This document shows, in pieces, positions 19,601 through 28,875 of a stretch of 64,000 nt of DNA. Made by a program: the position numbers and the translations under genes. Position 1 is the first letter of the stretch; every line of letters starts with the position of its first letter. The notes under the pieces are model-generated. The model was not told the origin of the DNA, searched no databases, and saw nothing but the letters and a program-made list of their open reading frames with translations. The DNA comes from Dorea sp. AM10-31 (GTDB lineage Bacteria; Bacillota; Clostridia; Lachnospirales; Lachnospiraceae): the NCBI RefSeq assembly GCF_003435815.1, contig NZ_QTUV01000010.1:20712-84711 (forward strand), written 5' to 3'.

Positions 19601-20020
19601 CTTTATATGAATCACACGTTCACGGATCGTCTCTTTCGGAAGCAGCACATCCATAAATGCATCAAAACTCGTAACAACCGTCACCTGCTCCTTCTGAATA
19701 ACCGCCTCCAGCACCTCCATTCGCTGCTTCACCAGCTCTTTACTTCTTATATCTGCCTGATAAAACAGAAAATCCTTTGACGGATACAGATACACATCTT
19801 CCGAAAGCATCTTATACTCTTCATATAAAGCTCTCGCTTTTGACTCACTGGAACAGGCGATGACTCTGTAAGCGGAGCCATCGCCAAGTGCGTACATAAA
19901 ATGTGTTTTCTGAGAAGTAACACACCCCGAAATGCATATCATCCCGGGGTTTTCTTTTCTTTTTTTATAAATATCTTCAAATTCCGCCAGCTCTCGTAAC
20001 GGTTCTGTCAGCGCCTTCAT
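16679..20020 (-). CDS. mfd: transcription-repair coupling factor Mfd
   Basis: ATP-driven translocase that removes stalled RNA polymerase and recruits UvrA to lesions. The 1113 residues show the UvrB-like N-terminal module, the CarD-like polymerase-interacting domain ([15 protein letters not shown], about residue 440), Walker [12 protein letters not shown] near residue 590, the DEEQ helicase box near residue 690, the motif VI region QLRGRVGRS, and the C-terminal TRCF domain. AAGGAGG precedes the ATG at 20020. It starts only 4 bp after pth, the conserved pth-mfd order of Firmicutes. Confidence 0.98.
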   Translation of the reverse strand: MKALTEPLRELAEFEDIYKKRKENPGMICISGCVTSQKTHFMYALGDGSAYRVIACSSESKARALYEEYKMLSEDVYLYPSKDFLFYQADIRSKELVKQRMEVLEAVIQKEQVTVVTSFDAFMDVLLPKETIRERVIHIKNTDTLDLKELEDRLVKIGYDREVQIEGPGQFAVRGGIIDIYPLTENLPVRIELWGDEVDSVRSFDVETQRSIENLTEVFIYPAVEYPTDEEKGVSFLDYFEKEKTILFLDEPVRLLEKGEGVEEEFVEAQKRRVENGCKVSDEEMRMYTVEELKKKMNGYASVGFMALEMRAPGLELRESYQLQTKSVNPYNRSFELLTQDLKRLKRGKYRVVLLSGSRTRAKRLAEDLRDYDLSSYYSDDSDRLVKPGEIMTAYGHIAEGYEYPMLKFTVIAESDIFGKAKKKKKRKIYEGRKIQNFSELKPGDYVVHENHGLGIYQGIEKIEVDKITKDYMKIAYAKGGNLYIPATQLDLIQKYASADAKKPKLNRLGSQEWVKTKKRVRGAVKVIAKDLVELYAVRQNQEGYVYGPDTVWQQEFEEMFPFEETEDQMHAIEAVKKDMESKKIMDRLICGDVGYGKTEVAIRAAFKAVQEDKQVVYLVPTTILAQQHYNTFVQRMKEFPVRVDLMCRFRTPSQQKKTIQDLKKGLVDIVIGTHRVLSEDVEFKNLGLLIIDEEQRFGVQHKEKIKKMKENVDVLTLTATPIPRTLHMSLIGIRDMSVLEEAPEERMPIQTYVMEYNDEMVREAIERECARQGQVYYVYNRVEDIADVAGRIQKLVPDVNVAYAHGQMREHELEKIMYDFINGEIDVLVSTTIIETGLDISNVNTMIIHDADRLGLSQLYQLRGRVGRSNRMAYAFLLYRRNKLLKEVAEKRLAAIREFTDLGSGFKIAMRDLEIRGAGNLLGAEQHGHMEAVGYDLYCKMLNEAVKQLKGEMEEEDFTTTIDLNVDAFIPDSYIPNEYQKLDIYKRIAAIESDEEREDMEEELIDRFGDSPKKVGTLLEVAALKARAHKLYVTTIEQKGDMYTFTMYEHAKVQPERIPKLIELFRGSLTFRAENYTFVYVHKIRNKREKPPMPTEIVAKVLDGIARILVQN

Positions 20021-20024
20021 ACTT

Positions 20025-20609
20025 TTATGCCTCCTTAGGCTTCACCTTACGGTTAAATTCATTCATAGCCGCTTCCATCTCACCGGCAAGGATCTTCTCC
20101 ACAGCCTGAATTGCTTTCTGGTAGCCTTCTTCCATCTCTTTCCTCTCCGCCTTTGTAAAATGACTCAGCACATAATCGGCAAGGTCATATTTTTTCGGTT
20201 TCTCTCCCACTCCGACCTTAATCCTTGGAAATACCTGGGTTCCCAGATGGGCAATAATATTTTTGATCCCGTTATGTCCTCCGGCACTTCCTTTCTTACG
20301 GATACGGATCTGTCCCGGCGACAGACTGATGTCATCATAAATGACGATCAGATCCTGTTCTTCATCTATTTTAAAATAATCAACCAGCCCCCCAATGCTC
20401 TCACCGCTCAGATTCATGTAAGTCTGCGGTTTTACAAGGAGTACTTTCTGTCCTTCTATGATTCCTTTACCGATATAGGCTCTGTTCTTACGCCCGTCTA
20501 CGGATATATTATATTTGTCTGCCAGTGCATCTATGACATCGAACCCGGCATTATGTCTGGTTCCTTCATACTGCATGGTAGGATTACCAAGTCCTGCAAT
20601 TATATACAT
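20025..20609 (-). CDS. pth: peptidyl-tRNA hydrolase
   Basis: Releases peptides from peptidyl-tRNAs that drop off the ribosome. The start MYIIAGLGNP with the catalytic histidine in RHNAGF and the segment SAGGHNGIK are diagnostic. The ORF extends to 20642, but the family start and a GGTGAG Shine-Dalgarno sequence choose the ATG near 20609, giving about 194 residues. It is directly followed by mfd. Confidence 0.96.
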   Translation of the reverse strand: MYIIAGLGNPTMQYEGTRHNAGFDVIDALADKYNISVDGRKNRAYIGKGIIEGQKVLLVKPQTYMNLSGESIGGLVDYFKIDEEQDLIVIYDDISLSPGQIRIRKKGSAGGHNGIKNIIAHLGTQVFPRIKVGVGEKPKKYDLADYVLSHFTKAERKEMEEGYQKAIQAVEKILAGEMEAAMNEFNRKVKPKEA

Positions 20610-20752
20610 ATGTTTCTCACCTTCCATTTTCTCTTTTAACATTCTACAGGAACTCTACTCATTTGTCACGGAAAAAATACATGTATATTTTTCCGTTTTT
20701 TTTCATACATTATAGAAAGCAAATAGAATCTATAATATACAGGAGGTCGCTG

Positions 20753-21187
20753 ATGAGTTCCAAAACTAAAATAATTGTACTGCATATGAGAGAAATTATA
20801 TATACAGTCGTATTTGCTGTTCTTGCACTTATACTGATTTTACTTCTTTTCTTTATGTTCGGACCAAAAAAGGAAGAAAAAAAGACTTCCGGCCAGACAT
20901 ATACGCCGGGAACTTATTCTTCTTCCCTCACTTTAAATAATACAGATCTGGAAGTGGAAGTAACCGTTGACAGTTCCAAAATTAGTTCAATCCGATTCAC
21001 AAACTTAAGCGAATCTGTTACTGCCATGTACCCACTGATACAGCCCACTCTCGAAGAGATTGCCGACCAGGTCTACGAAAAACAGTCTTTAGAAAATATC
21101 TCCTACTCCAAAGACAATCCTTACACTTCCCAGATCATTATAAATGCAATACAAGAAGCGTTAGAAAAAGCCGCAGCATCCAAATAG
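20753..21187 (+). CDS. single-pass membrane protein, FMN-binding-like domain
   Basis: A 144-residue plus-strand protein with one N-terminal transmembrane helix (about residues 15-40) and a small outside domain beginning TYTPGTYSSSLTLNN. That domain resembles FMN-binding domain proteins of clostridia in layout (PGTY start, IQPTLEEI, SQIIINAIQEAL), but I see no clear flavin-linkage threonine motif, so the name is tentative. An AGGAGG Shine-Dalgarno sequence selects the ATG at 20753 over the upstream ORF extension. It is a single-gene unit. Confidence 0.65.
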   Translation: MSSKTKIIVLHMREIIYTVVFAVLALILILLLFFMFGPKKEEKKTSGQTYTPGTYSSSLTLNNTDLEVEVTVDSSKISSIRFTNLSESVTAMYPLIQPTLEEIADQVYEKQSLENISYSKDNPYTSQIIINAIQEALEKAAASK

Positions 21188-21198
21188 CTGCGGCTTTT
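21166..21198. terminator. bidirectional terminator at the convergent gene ends
   Basis: AAAAGCCGCAG at 21166 pairs with CTGCGGCTTTT at 21188. The stop codon of the plus-strand gene lies in the loop. A and T runs flank both sides, so it can serve both transcripts. Confidence 0.88.
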
Positions 21199-21199
21199 C

Positions 21200-21463
21200 C
21201 TATCCTTCTACGATCAAATAACGTCCCCCCGGAAGTACGAATACTTCAGATGCGTCTTCCAGTTCTTCAGAAGACATTCCTTCAACGTCAAGTCCCTCTT
21301 CTTCAAGAAATTCACGGACTTCATCAATATTCTCTACGATCGTTGCCATGCATTCCTCCAGAAAAGCTTCTGCTCCTTCCAGCGTCTCTGCCACCGGCTC
21401 GTCAAAAAGCTGTGACTGATTCTCCAGAAATGTTTTCAGACATTCCTCATCATACTCATACAT
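21200..21463 (-). CDS. small acidic protein, unknown function
   Basis: An 87-residue, strongly acidic protein (segments EFLEEEGLDVEGMSSEELED). No catalytic motif, signal peptide or membrane helix is visible. The ORF runs to 21580 into the upstream gene, but AAGGAGGAAAAG is well placed for the ATG at 21463. It lies 29 bp after the HAD phosphatase gene and is probably co-transcribed with it. I do not recognise the family; the sequence style is coherent, so it is likely a real gene. Confidence 0.7.
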   Translation of the reverse strand: MYEYDEECLKTFLENQSQLFDEPVAETLEGAEAFLEECMATIVENIDEVREFLEEEGLDVEGMSSEELEDASEVFVLPGGRYLIVEG

Positions 21464-21492
21464 GCTCTTTTCCTCCTTCCTCTCATAGACTT

Positions 21493-22140
21493 TTAAACAT
21501 ATGCAAGAAGATCTGCCGGCTTCGCGATCATATGCTCCGGATCTGCTTCTCTTAATTCCTGTTCGGAACGGAAGCCCCAAGTTACACTAATCGTCTTAAG
21601 ACCTGCATTCTTTCCCGTTTCTATATCCACTTCAGAATCTCCCACATACAGACATTCCGATGCCTCTGCACCCAGTACCTCCAGAATATGCCATACACCA
21701 TCCGGCGCGGGTTTTCTCCTAATTCCTTCCTGCTGCCCGGACACGTAATCAAACACTCCGTCACCAAAGATCTTACGCACAACCTTTACCGCCTGTGCAT
21801 GTGGTTTGTTGGATAATACGGCGAGTTTGATTCCTCTGTCTTTCAATGCTTCAAGCATCTTAACAATTCCTTCGTAAGGTGTTACATGATATGTACAGTT
21901 CTCATCAAATATTCTTCCATAAACCTGCATTCCTTCTTCCAGCCGTTCTGCATTCTCATCACCGACAGCTGCCAGCGATTCTTCCATCAGACGTCTGGCA
22001 CCATTTCCAACAAAAGTTCTGCACTGCTCTTTCGTAATCTCCGGCAATCCCATCTCTCTCAATGTGGCGCGTACGGAATATACAAGCGATTCCAGAGTAT
22101 CTGTAAGTGTTCCATCTAAATCAAAAATACAAGCTTTCAT
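21493..22140 (-). CDS. HAD-superfamily hydrolase, phosphoglycolate phosphatase-like
   Basis: A 215-residue HAD phosphatase. Motif I is FDLDGTLTDT at the N-terminus, motif II is VLSNKPH, and motif IV is GDSEVDIETGKNAG; the inserted helical cap is of the C1 type, as in Gph/PpaX. Substrate is likely a small phosphoester such as phosphoglycolate or pyrophosphate, not resolvable here. GGAGG lies about 9 bases before the ATG at 22140, preferred to the ORF edge at 22161. Confidence 0.88.
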   Translation of the reverse strand: MKACIFDLDGTLTDTLESLVYSVRATLREMGLPEITKEQCRTFVGNGARRLMEESLAAVGDENAERLEEGMQVYGRIFDENCTYHVTPYEGIVKMLEALKDRGIKLAVLSNKPHAQAVKVVRKIFGDGVFDYVSGQQEGIRRKPAPDGVWHILEVLGAEASECLYVGDSEVDIETGKNAGLKTISVTWGFRSEQELREADPEHMIAKPADLLAYV

Positions 22141-22221
22141 TTTCTTATGTCCTCCATGCAATTAATATAATAGTATGACCTGTTCTAAAATGCAACTAAA
22201 AATTCCTTTCAATCTGCAATC

Positions 22222-22250
22222 AAAAAGGAACGGAATCATTTTCCGTCCCC
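22222..22250 (-). terminator. sigG terminator
   Basis: On the minus strand GGnGACGGAA pairs with TTCCGTnCC and is followed by TTTTTGATTG. The stem overlaps the last codons and stop of sigG. Confidence 0.85.
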
Positions 22251-23021
22251 AAGATAGCGCCGCATAATACGCAGTGCATTTTTTTCCAGTCTGCTGACCT
22301 GTGCCTGTGAAATTCCAATTTCATCCGACACTTCCATCTGTGTTTTTCCTTCAAAAAAGCGCAGATCAATGATATACCTCTCTCTTTCATTTAAACGGTT
22401 CATTGCCGCTTCCAGTGACAGATTCTCAATCCATCTGTCTTCTTTATTTTTATGGTCACTGATCTGATCCATCACATAAAGTGCATCTCCGCCATCGTTA
22501 TACACCGGCTCCTGCAGACTTACCGGTGTCTGGATTGCGTCCATCGCAAAGACAATATCTTCTTTCGATATGCCTACTTCTTTTGCAATTTCCTGCACGG
22601 TCGGCTCTTTCTGATACTGTTTCATATAATTTTCCCTTGCGTAAATCGCTTTGTACGCTGTATCTCGCAGGGATCTGCTAACACGGATGGAATTGTTATC
22701 CCGCATATAACGACGGATTTCTCCAACGATCATCGGAACTGCATAAGTAGAAAACTTTACGTCCAATTCTGTATTAAAATTATTGATTGCTTTAATAAGA
22801 CCGATACAGCCGATCTGAAATAAATCATCCGAGTTTTCACTGCTCGCAGAAAAGCGCCGGATCACACTCAGCACCAGCCTTAGATTTCCTTTGATATAAG
22901 CATCTTTCGCCTCTTCATCTCCTTCTTTTATACGCGCAAACAAAGCTTCCTTCTCCTTTTCACTCAGGATTGGAAGCTTTGCTGTATTCACTCCACATAT
23001 TTCTACTTTTCCCTGTGTCAT
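22236..23021 (-). CDS. sigG: forespore sigma factor SigG
   Basis: RNA polymerase sigma factor of the late forespore. The 261 residues begin with the SigG-specific N-terminal signature KVEICGVNTAKLP. Region 2 ([19 protein letters not shown]), region 3 and the region 4 helix-turn-helix (MEVSDEIGISQAQVSRLEK) follow. The long form separates it from the shorter SigF. It has its own upstream SigF/SigG-type promoter and a terminator at its end, so it is a single-gene unit, here separated from spoIIGA-sigE by a nuclease gene. Confidence 0.95.
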   Translation of the reverse strand: MTQGKVEICGVNTAKLPILSEKEKEALFARIKEGDEEAKDAYIKGNLRLVLSVIRRFSASSENSDDLFQIGCIGLIKAINNFNTELDVKFSTYAVPMIVGEIRRYMRDNNSIRVSRSLRDTAYKAIYARENYMKQYQKEPTVQEIAKEVGISKEDIVFAMDAIQTPVSLQEPVYNDGGDALYVMDQISDHKNKEDRWIENLSLEAAMNRLNERERYIIDLRFFEGKTQMEVSDEIGISQAQVSRLEKNALRIMRRYLGDGK

Positions 23022-23065
23022 ATCGAGATCCTCCTCTACCAGATGTACTTTCTTTTCTAGTAGAA

Positions 23066-23093
23066 ATCATCTCCATATCTACACACGTTATGC
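23066..23093 (-). promoter_or_regulatory. candidate SigF/SigG-type promoter of sigG
   Basis: The minus strand reads GCATA (23089-23093), a 14-base spacer, then GGAGATGAT (23066-23074), about 45 bp before the sigG ATG. This fits the forespore pattern GYATA-N14/15-GGnnAnnnT and would place sigG under SigF with possible autoactivation. Confidence 0.55.
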
Positions 23094-23139
23094 GGTCTTA
23101 AGATAAAATAAAAAAACTTTTATCCCTTGACATTCTTTT

Positions 23140-24747
23140 CTATCTGTCCCATTTATCTGCAAGATTCTGGATCTGGGATTCTAATTTTGCAAGCTCTTTA
23201 TTGGCGAGTCCCTCATTCTTATAAACGACCTCCAGCAGTCTCTTCGCAGCCGCAACCACACGTTCAAATGCGGTATGTTTCCGGATTTTCTCCGGTTTCT
23301 CAGATGCTTTCTTCGGCATCCGTATACCTTCACTTATAATCTCTCCGGTCAGCAGATTTACGCTTCCGCCGGAATAAGGTGCAAACGCCGGATAGCCAAA
23401 TTTTTCCTCAATAAGAGCAGCAAATTCATCTGTTACCTGATCTTCTCCGTGTACGACAAAGACATGCCGGATATCAGAAGTAAACCCACTCATCCAGTAT
23501 AGCAGTCCGTTCATATCTGCATGGCCACTGATACCTTTCAGCACTTCGATTTTCGCATTGACTTCCACATTTTCACCGAACAGTTTTACAACCTGTGCTC
23601 CCTCGATCAACTTTCTTCCCAATGTTCCCACTGCCTGATAGCCTACAAAGCAGATCGTACATTCTTTTCTCCACAGATTGTGTTTCAGATGATGTCTGAT
23701 ACGGCCAGCTTCACACATACCAGATGCTGACAGTATAACTTTTGGTTTTTCATCAAAATTGATCAGTTTTGACTCATCACTTGTAATCGTTGTGCGTAAG
23801 CCCGGAAATACAAGCGGGTTGATTCCCTGCTGTATCAGTTTCATTGCATCTTCATCAAAGCAGGACTGTACATTTTTCTGGAATACGTTCGTTGCTTCTA
23901 TCGCAAGAGGGCTGTCTACATATACTTCAAATCCCGGATATTCCGGAAGCAGATTCTTCTCTTTGATCTCACGGATAAAATACAGGATCTCCTGTGTTCT
24001 CCCAACAGCAAAAGACGGAATTACAACATTTCCTCCTTTCGCAAATGTTTCTCGCAGGATTCTTGTAAATTCTCCTACATAATCCGGAATATCTTCTCCA
24101 TGTGTACGATTACCGTACGTCGATTCGATCACAACATAATCTGCTTCTTTTACTGTTTTTGGGTCTTTGATGATCGGCTGGTTCACATTCCCCACGTCAC
24201 CGGAAAATACGAGTTTTCTCGTCTCGCCTTCTTCTGTGATCCAGATTTCAATCGCTGCTGATCCAAGCAGATGCCCCACATCTGTAAAACGGATATCAAT
24301 ACCGTCACAGAGTGTGATCCGCTGTTCATAATCACACGGATGCAGAAGTTTGATTGCTGCCATTGCATGCTCCATCGTATATAACGGCTCATATAATGGT
24401 TCGCCACTTCGCATTGCCTTCCTGTTTCTCCACTGTGCTTCAAACTCCTGGATATGTGCACTGTCACGAAGCATGATATCGCAGAGGTCTGCTGTTGCAA
24501 ATGTAGATATGATCTCTCCTCTGAAACCTTCCTTGCACAACAGTGGAATCTTTCCAGAATGATCAATATGTGCGTGTGTCAGAAGCACATAATCGATGTC
24601 TCCTGCCTTTACCGGGATTTCCTGATTCTCATACAGATCCGGTCCCTGTTCCATTCCACAGTCTACGAGAATATGTTTTCCGCATGCCTCAATCAAGTGG
24701 CAGCTTCCTGTAACTTCATGGTCTGCACCGATAAATATAAGCTTCAT
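23140..24747 (-). CDS. beta-CASP metallo-beta-lactamase nuclease
   Basis: A 535-residue MBL-fold protein with a beta-CASP insertion and a C-terminal RNA-specificity (RMMBL) domain, the architecture of RNA-processing nucleases such as CPSF73/YSH1-like proteins. Zinc motif THAHIDHSGK is near residue 57, VFSGDVGN supplies the bridging aspartate, and the beta-CASP motif ASGMCEAGRIRHHL precedes the late histidine in GISGHADMNG. Likely an RNase; target unknown. It lies between sigE and sigG on the same strand, which is unusual compared with the contiguous spoIIGA-sigE-sigG order in Bacillus. Confidence 0.88.
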   Translation of the reverse strand: MKLIFIGADHEVTGSCHLIEACGKHILVDCGMEQGPDLYENQEIPVKAGDIDYVLLTHAHIDHSGKIPLLCKEGFRGEIISTFATADLCDIMLRDSAHIQEFEAQWRNRKAMRSGEPLYEPLYTMEHAMAAIKLLHPCDYEQRITLCDGIDIRFTDVGHLLGSAAIEIWITEEGETRKLVFSGDVGNVNQPIIKDPKTVKEADYVVIESTYGNRTHGEDIPDYVGEFTRILRETFAKGGNVVIPSFAVGRTQEILYFIREIKEKNLLPEYPGFEVYVDSPLAIEATNVFQKNVQSCFDEDAMKLIQQGINPLVFPGLRTTITSDESKLINFDEKPKVILSASGMCEAGRIRHHLKHNLWRKECTICFVGYQAVGTLGRKLIEGAQVVKLFGENVEVNAKIEVLKGISGHADMNGLLYWMSGFTSDIRHVFVVHGEDQVTDEFAALIEEKFGYPAFAPYSGGSVNLLTGEIISEGIRMPKKASEKPEKIRKHTAFERVVAAAKRLLEVVYKNEGLANKELAKLESQIQNLADKWDR

Positions 24748-24851
24748 ATCATCAGCCCCTTTTTTCTTTATTGTACCACTTTTTCATTTCTTTTTCTATA
24801 TTTTCTGAATATTAGTCATTTTTCGGCATTTTTCACATGCAATACCGATCA

Positions 24852-25592
24852 TCAAGAATACTTCAGCATTTCTTTTTTCAGTCTCTGCATGATCTTCTTT
24901 TCCAGCCTCGAAATATAAGACTGGGATATGCCAAGAATATCCGCCACTTCCTTCTGTGTTTTTTCTTCACCTTTCGCATCATTCAATCCGAATCGCATTC
25001 GTATGATCGTCTGCTCCCTTGCGCTCAGCCGGTTGATTGCCCCAAACAACACTTTCTTTTCTGCTTCCTGCTCCATATCCCGGTAAATGGTATCTTCATC
25101 CGTGCCAAGTATATCTGAAAGCAGCAGCTCATTTCCATCCCAATCCACATTTAACGGCTCATCAATCGATACTTCCATCTTTGTTTTATTATTTCTGCGC
25201 AGATACATTAAAATCTCATTTTCAATGCATCTGGATGCATATGTAGCAAGCTTGATTTTTTTCTCCGGATTGAACGTATTGATCGCTTTGATCAGTCCGA
25301 TCGTTCCGATGGAAATCAGATCTTCCACACCAACTCCCGTATTATCAAATTTCTTTGCTATATACACAACCAGACGAAGATTATGTTCGATCAGAAGCTT
25401 TCTTGCTTCATTCGCATCTCCATTCTTAAGACTTCTGATCGTCGCTTCTTCCTTCTCCGGTGAAAGTGGTGCCGGAAGAATCTCCGATCCTCCTATATAA
25501 TGGATTTCCCGATGATCCGGAAATAAAAATGTACGGATACCCGGAATGATTTTTAATTTGAACTGATTCGGTACTGCAACTTTAATTACCAT
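24852..25592 (-). CDS. sigE: mother-cell sigma factor SigE (pro-form)
   Basis: Early mother-cell sporulation sigma factor, 246 residues. The N-terminal stretch of about 30 residues before [14 protein letters not shown] corresponds to the inhibitory pro-sequence removed by SpoIIGA. Region 2 ([20 protein letters not shown] and [14 protein letters not shown]) and the region 4 helix-turn-helix ([17 protein letters not shown]) are very close to Bacillus SigE. It follows spoIIGA by 11 bp in the conserved spoIIG operon. Confidence 0.96.
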   Translation of the reverse strand: MVIKVAVPNQFKLKIIPGIRTFLFPDHREIHYIGGSEILPAPLSPEKEEATIRSLKNGDANEARKLLIEHNLRLVVYIAKKFDNTGVGVEDLISIGTIGLIKAINTFNPEKKIKLATYASRCIENEILMYLRRNNKTKMEVSIDEPLNVDWDGNELLLSDILGTDEDTIYRDMEQEAEKKVLFGAINRLSAREQTIIRMRFGLNDAKGEEKTQKEVADILGISQSYISRLEKKIMQRLKKEMLKYS

Positions 25593-25603
25593 ATGATTTC
25601 CTC

Positions 25604-26380
25604 CTAAAATATATCAGGATTCAGAATCATCCGACAATCTTCGCATAGGATCTTTTCCTCACTGACCGCAACTAATCCGTTCTTTATGACCATATTTTCC
25701 TTCTCTGGAAATATCATTCTTTCTATCCGGAAAGCTTTCATAACACCATTTTCTTTCCCAATACTGTGATATGCGATCTCACGCATCTGTGGAATTTCTT
25801 CTTTCAGCAGACATTCCGCTATTTCCGGATCCAGTATATTTACCGGTTCTCCACTGACCGGATCACGCAGACGGTTTCCCGTATCAATCAGTGCTTTTCC
25901 ATCATAGTTCTGCCCCGCATGCTCCAGACGGATTCTGCATGTTCCGAATTTCTTTCTGAACAACTGCTGTAACATCCAGAGAATTCCACCTGCCAGGTAG
26001 TCCCCCGCAATCACACATCCAAAGAAAAGGCTGCCATAACGGATATATTGCCGAAACAGGGACAGAATACCTGCCATAAGCACTGCGCTGATTCCGAGAA
26101 CGATGAACGCTCTCACAAGCTCTCTGCTTCTTCTGATTCCCAGTCCTGCCTGAATCATAACAACATTTACAAAAGTGTAGAAAAAAAGCAGTTTCAAAAT
26201 TCCTGGAATACCAGGAATACTCCAGACAATACATGTCAAAAATGCTCCAAGAAATGCTCCCCACAGGATACGCATTTTTCCTACTTTACACGAAAGGATT
26301 TTCCCTGTTATCTTAAGGAGCATCCAATCCATAATGGCATTGATCAGGAAAAATACATCTATGTACAGTTCGTACTGCAT
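25604..26380 (-). CDS. spoIIGA: sigma-E processing peptidase SpoIIGA
   Basis: Membrane-bound aspartic protease that activates pro-SigE at the septum after a signal from the forespore (SpoIIR). The first half has about five transmembrane helices; the soluble C-terminal half carries the catalytic DTGN in [13 protein letters not shown] near residue 155. It has 258 residues from the ATG at 26380, which has an AAGGTGG Shine-Dalgarno sequence, rather than the ORF edge at 26431. sigE follows directly. Confidence 0.93.
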   Translation of the reverse strand: MQYELYIDVFFLINAIMDWMLLKITGKILSCKVGKMRILWGAFLGAFLTCIVWSIPGIPGILKLLFFYTFVNVVMIQAGLGIRRSRELVRAFIVLGISAVLMAGILSLFRQYIRYGSLFFGCVIAGDYLAGGILWMLQQLFRKKFGTCRIRLEHAGQNYDGKALIDTGNRLRDPVSGEPVNILDPEIAECLLKEEIPQMREIAYHSIGKENGVMKAFRIERMIFPEKENMVIKNGLVAVSEEKILCEDCRMILNPDIF

Positions 26381-26485
26381 TTTCCACCTTCTTTTTCCTT
26401 TGGAAACTAAATCGATTTGGTCCATGTGCAATTATTATTATAAAGATATGCCCTTTAGAATTTTGTCAGAATCTGGCGTGATTTT

Positions 26486-26511
26486 GTCAGTTTCTTTCGA
26501 CGGAAACTGAC
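26486..26511. promoter_or_regulatory. inverted repeat upstream of spoIIGA with a Spo0A-like site
   Basis: GTCAGTTTC and GAAACTGAC form a perfect 9-bp inverted repeat with an 8-base centre that contains CGTCGAA on the minus strand, one mismatch from the Spo0A core TGTCGAA. A TTTTGTCAG sequence repeats at 26461 and 26482. The site lies about 105 bp upstream of spoIIGA, where Bacillus has 0A boxes. Confidence 0.4.
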
Positions 26512-26521
26512 AGCAATAAAA

Positions 26522-26576
26522 CAAACAAAGAAGCCTGCATCTTCATCTGTCGATAAAAATGTAGGCTTCTTTGTTG
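26522..26576 (-). terminator. ftsZ terminator
   Basis: On the minus strand AACAAAGAAGCCT pairs with AGGCTTCTTTGTT, with a further CAT/ATG pair inside, about 30 bp past the ftsZ stop. It separates the division cluster from spoIIGA. Confidence 0.85.
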
Positions 26577-26606
26577 CTTATGTCTTTATTTTGTTTACAA
26601 AAACAC

Positions 26607-27869
26607 TTATTTCTTAAAGAAATCCGGAATCTTGATGGACTGTTCCTTCACCTTGCTCGTAGGTGTTCTCGGTGTCTCAAGAGTCGGTGCTGTTCCTCCC
26701 ATCGCTCTTCTAACCTGCTGTCCGGAAGCGGATGCACTGCTCTTTGCAGATGCCATGCCAGCATCCAGTTTCTGGGATGACTGAGCGTGCTGCTGAATAT
26801 GAGACTGTGTTCTCATCGGCTGCGCAACTCTCTCTCTTTCATATTCTCTGTGATGTACGGTTCCTGCCGGCGCAGTTCTGTTCTCCAGTCTTGATTTTAA
26901 CTTAGAAGCGCTTCCTTCTACATTGTGAAGACCGGTAGCGATAACTGTAATCGTTGCTTCATCAGCTCTGGAATCATCATACATAGCACCGAAGATAATA
27001 TTTGCTTCTTCTCCTGCAAGATCCTGCACAAATTCTGCCGCATCAGAAGCATCCATCAGCGTAATATCACCAGATACATTAATGATAACATGAGATGCAC
27101 CCGCGATCGTTGTCTCAAGAAGTGGACTGGCAACTGCCTGTTTCACAGCTTCCAGTGCTTTGTCATCACCACGACCCTGACCGATACCGATATGTGCGAT
27201 ACCCTTGTCTGTCATAACAGTCTGAACATCTGCGAAGTCCAGGTTGATCAGTGAAGGAACATTGATCAGGTCGGTAATACCCTGAATACCCTGCTGCAAT
27301 ACTTCGTCAGCTTTCTTCAGAGCTTCCGGCATAGTTGTGCGTCTGTCAACGATCTCTAATAACTTGTCATTCGGGATAACAATCAGAGTATCTACGCTCT
27401 CTTTTAACTTTTCAATTCCGCCAAGGGCATTACTCATACGTGTCTTGGACTCAAAACGGAATGGCTTTGTTACAACTCCGACAGTTAATGCACCCTGCTC
27501 TTTTGCAATTCTTGCCACAACAGGAGTTGCTCCTGTTCCGGTTCCGCCGCCCATACCGCAAGTAACGAATACCATGTCTGCACCTTTCAGTGCTGCGGAA
27601 ATCTCTTCTGCACTCTCTTCGGCAGCTTTCTCACCTACTTCAGGTCTTGCTCCGGCGCCAAGTCCTTTTGTAATCTTGTCACCAATCTGCATAAGTGTCG
27701 GTGCCTTACATAACTGTAAAGCCTGTTTATCTGTATTAATAGCTATAAATTCCACACCGGCAATCTGTTCATCGATCATACGGTTCACGGCGTTATTTCC
27801 TCCGCCACCTACTCCAACAACAATTATCTTTGCCGCTGCTTCTGATTCATTTGTCTTAATTTCTAGCAA
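26607..27869 (-). CDS. ftsZ: cell division protein FtsZ
   Basis: Tubulin-like GTPase that forms the division ring. The GTP-binding loop GGGTGTGA is at residues 107-114 and the T7 loop region LINLDFADV follows. The C-terminal partner-binding peptide is IKIPDFFKK. The start is a TTG at 27869, giving [22 protein letters not shown], which matches the usual clostridial N-terminus and has AAAGGAGGAG at correct spacing; the longer ORF to 27971 is rejected. About 420 residues. No ftsA is seen between ftsQ and ftsZ. Confidence 0.96.
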   Translation of the reverse strand: MLEIKTNESEAAAKIIVVGVGGGGNNAVNRMIDEQIAGVEFIAINTDKQALQLCKAPTLMQIGDKITKGLGAGARPEVGEKAAEESAEEISAALKGADMVFVTCGMGGGTGTGATPVVARIAKEQGALTVGVVTKPFRFESKTRMSNALGGIEKLKESVDTLIVIPNDKLLEIVDRRTTMPEALKKADEVLQQGIQGITDLINVPSLINLDFADVQTVMTDKGIAHIGIGQGRGDDKALEAVKQAVASPLLETTIAGASHVIINVSGDITLMDASDAAEFVQDLAGEEANIIFGAMYDDSRADEATITVIATGLHNVEGSASKLKSRLENRTAPAGTVHHREYERERVAQPMRTQSHIQQHAQSSQKLDAGMASAKSSASASGQQVRRAMGGTAPTLETPRTPTSKVKEQSIKIPDFFKK

Positions 27870-28080
27870 GGGTTTCTCCTCCTTTGTTATCCTTATTATA
27901 TATATTATACATCCCATACTCTTCGAGTATCCCGCCGTGCCATCTTCCCCGATCCTGCGGCACTGCGGCACGATGCGTTATACATAAAGCAACACATACA
28001 AAAGTACAGCTTGCCATATATATTATATAATATAGGCTTTTGTATAAAATATCAATAGAATTGCGGAATTTTTCTTATTT

Positions 28081-28842
28081 TTATTTTGATTTTTTTGCTT
28101 TTTCAAATGTGATCGTTTCCTGCCCGTCAGCGTAATTTTCCAAATGCAGAGTTCCTTCCTGCCCGCCCAGTTTTTCGATAATTGGCGGGATCTGTGCAAT
28201 CTTCTCTGCGGAAATGCTCTCTCCAAGATTTACTTTTACATTTGCGATCCGCAAATAGATCCTGTCATTCCTGCAGGTAATCTTGTCCACTGACAGATTA
28301 TAATTCTGTAATTCCCGGCACGCATCCAGTACTTCCGAAAAAAGTTTTGCATCTGCACATTCCAATACCTTGTACTCACCACTGGAAGTCAACGTGATGC
28401 CTTCTACAAGAGGCACCATTTTTTTTACGGCACTTTTATCTACAACAAGTCCTTCTGAATCAAAATAAACATACTGTTCTCCCTCTTTCATACCGGCAAC
28501 AATTGTCTTTTCCTTTACACGGATCTGCACGGTCCATGGATTTTTCATAGATACCTGCATACTTTCAAAACACGGGAGCACGTTTCCTTTTCCCATCCCA
28601 TACTGTAATACCAGATACAGGGAATTTGTAGAAAGCCTGCCACTTTTTATGCTCTCTGCCACTTCCCTGTCCGAACAGTATTCATTTCCTTTTACTTCAA
28701 TCCTCTGTATATGAAACAAAAGCAGGACCGTCATTATAATAATCGCAAGTCCGCTTATCAGAACAACCAGTGCATAGATTCTCTGCGCCTGTTTCTTTTT
28801 CTTTGCGTTCTTTCTGCGCCTTGCATTTCTTTCTCTTTCCAT
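28081..28842 (-). CDS. ftsQ: cell division protein FtsQ/DivIB
   Basis: Divisome membrane protein that scaffolds FtsL/FtsB-type partners. The 253 residues have a highly basic cytoplasmic N-terminus (RNARRRKNAKKKKQ), one transmembrane helix at about residues 22-45, then a POTRA domain (IQRIEVKGNEYCSDREV) and a beta domain. It sits between ftsW and ftsZ. Sequence identity in this family is low, so the call leans on architecture and position. Confidence 0.88.
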   Translation of the reverse strand: MERERNARRRKNAKKKKQAQRIYALVVLISGLAIIIMTVLLLFHIQRIEVKGNEYCSDREVAESIKSGRLSTNSLYLVLQYGMGKGNVLPCFESMQVSMKNPWTVQIRVKEKTIVAGMKEGEQYVYFDSEGLVVDKSAVKKMVPLVEGITLTSSGEYKVLECADAKLFSEVLDACRELQNYNLSVDKITCRNDRIYLRIANVKVNLGESISAEKIAQIPPIIEKLGGQEGTLHLENYADGQETITFEKAKKSK

Positions 28843-28875
28843 CTGTCTGCCTCCTAAAAGCTCTTTTCGCTTTTT

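Noticed and set aside
20728..20740. TATAAT just before the gene at 20753
   Set aside because: A start point from this -10 would fall inside the AGGAGG ribosome-binding site, so it is an unlikely promoter.
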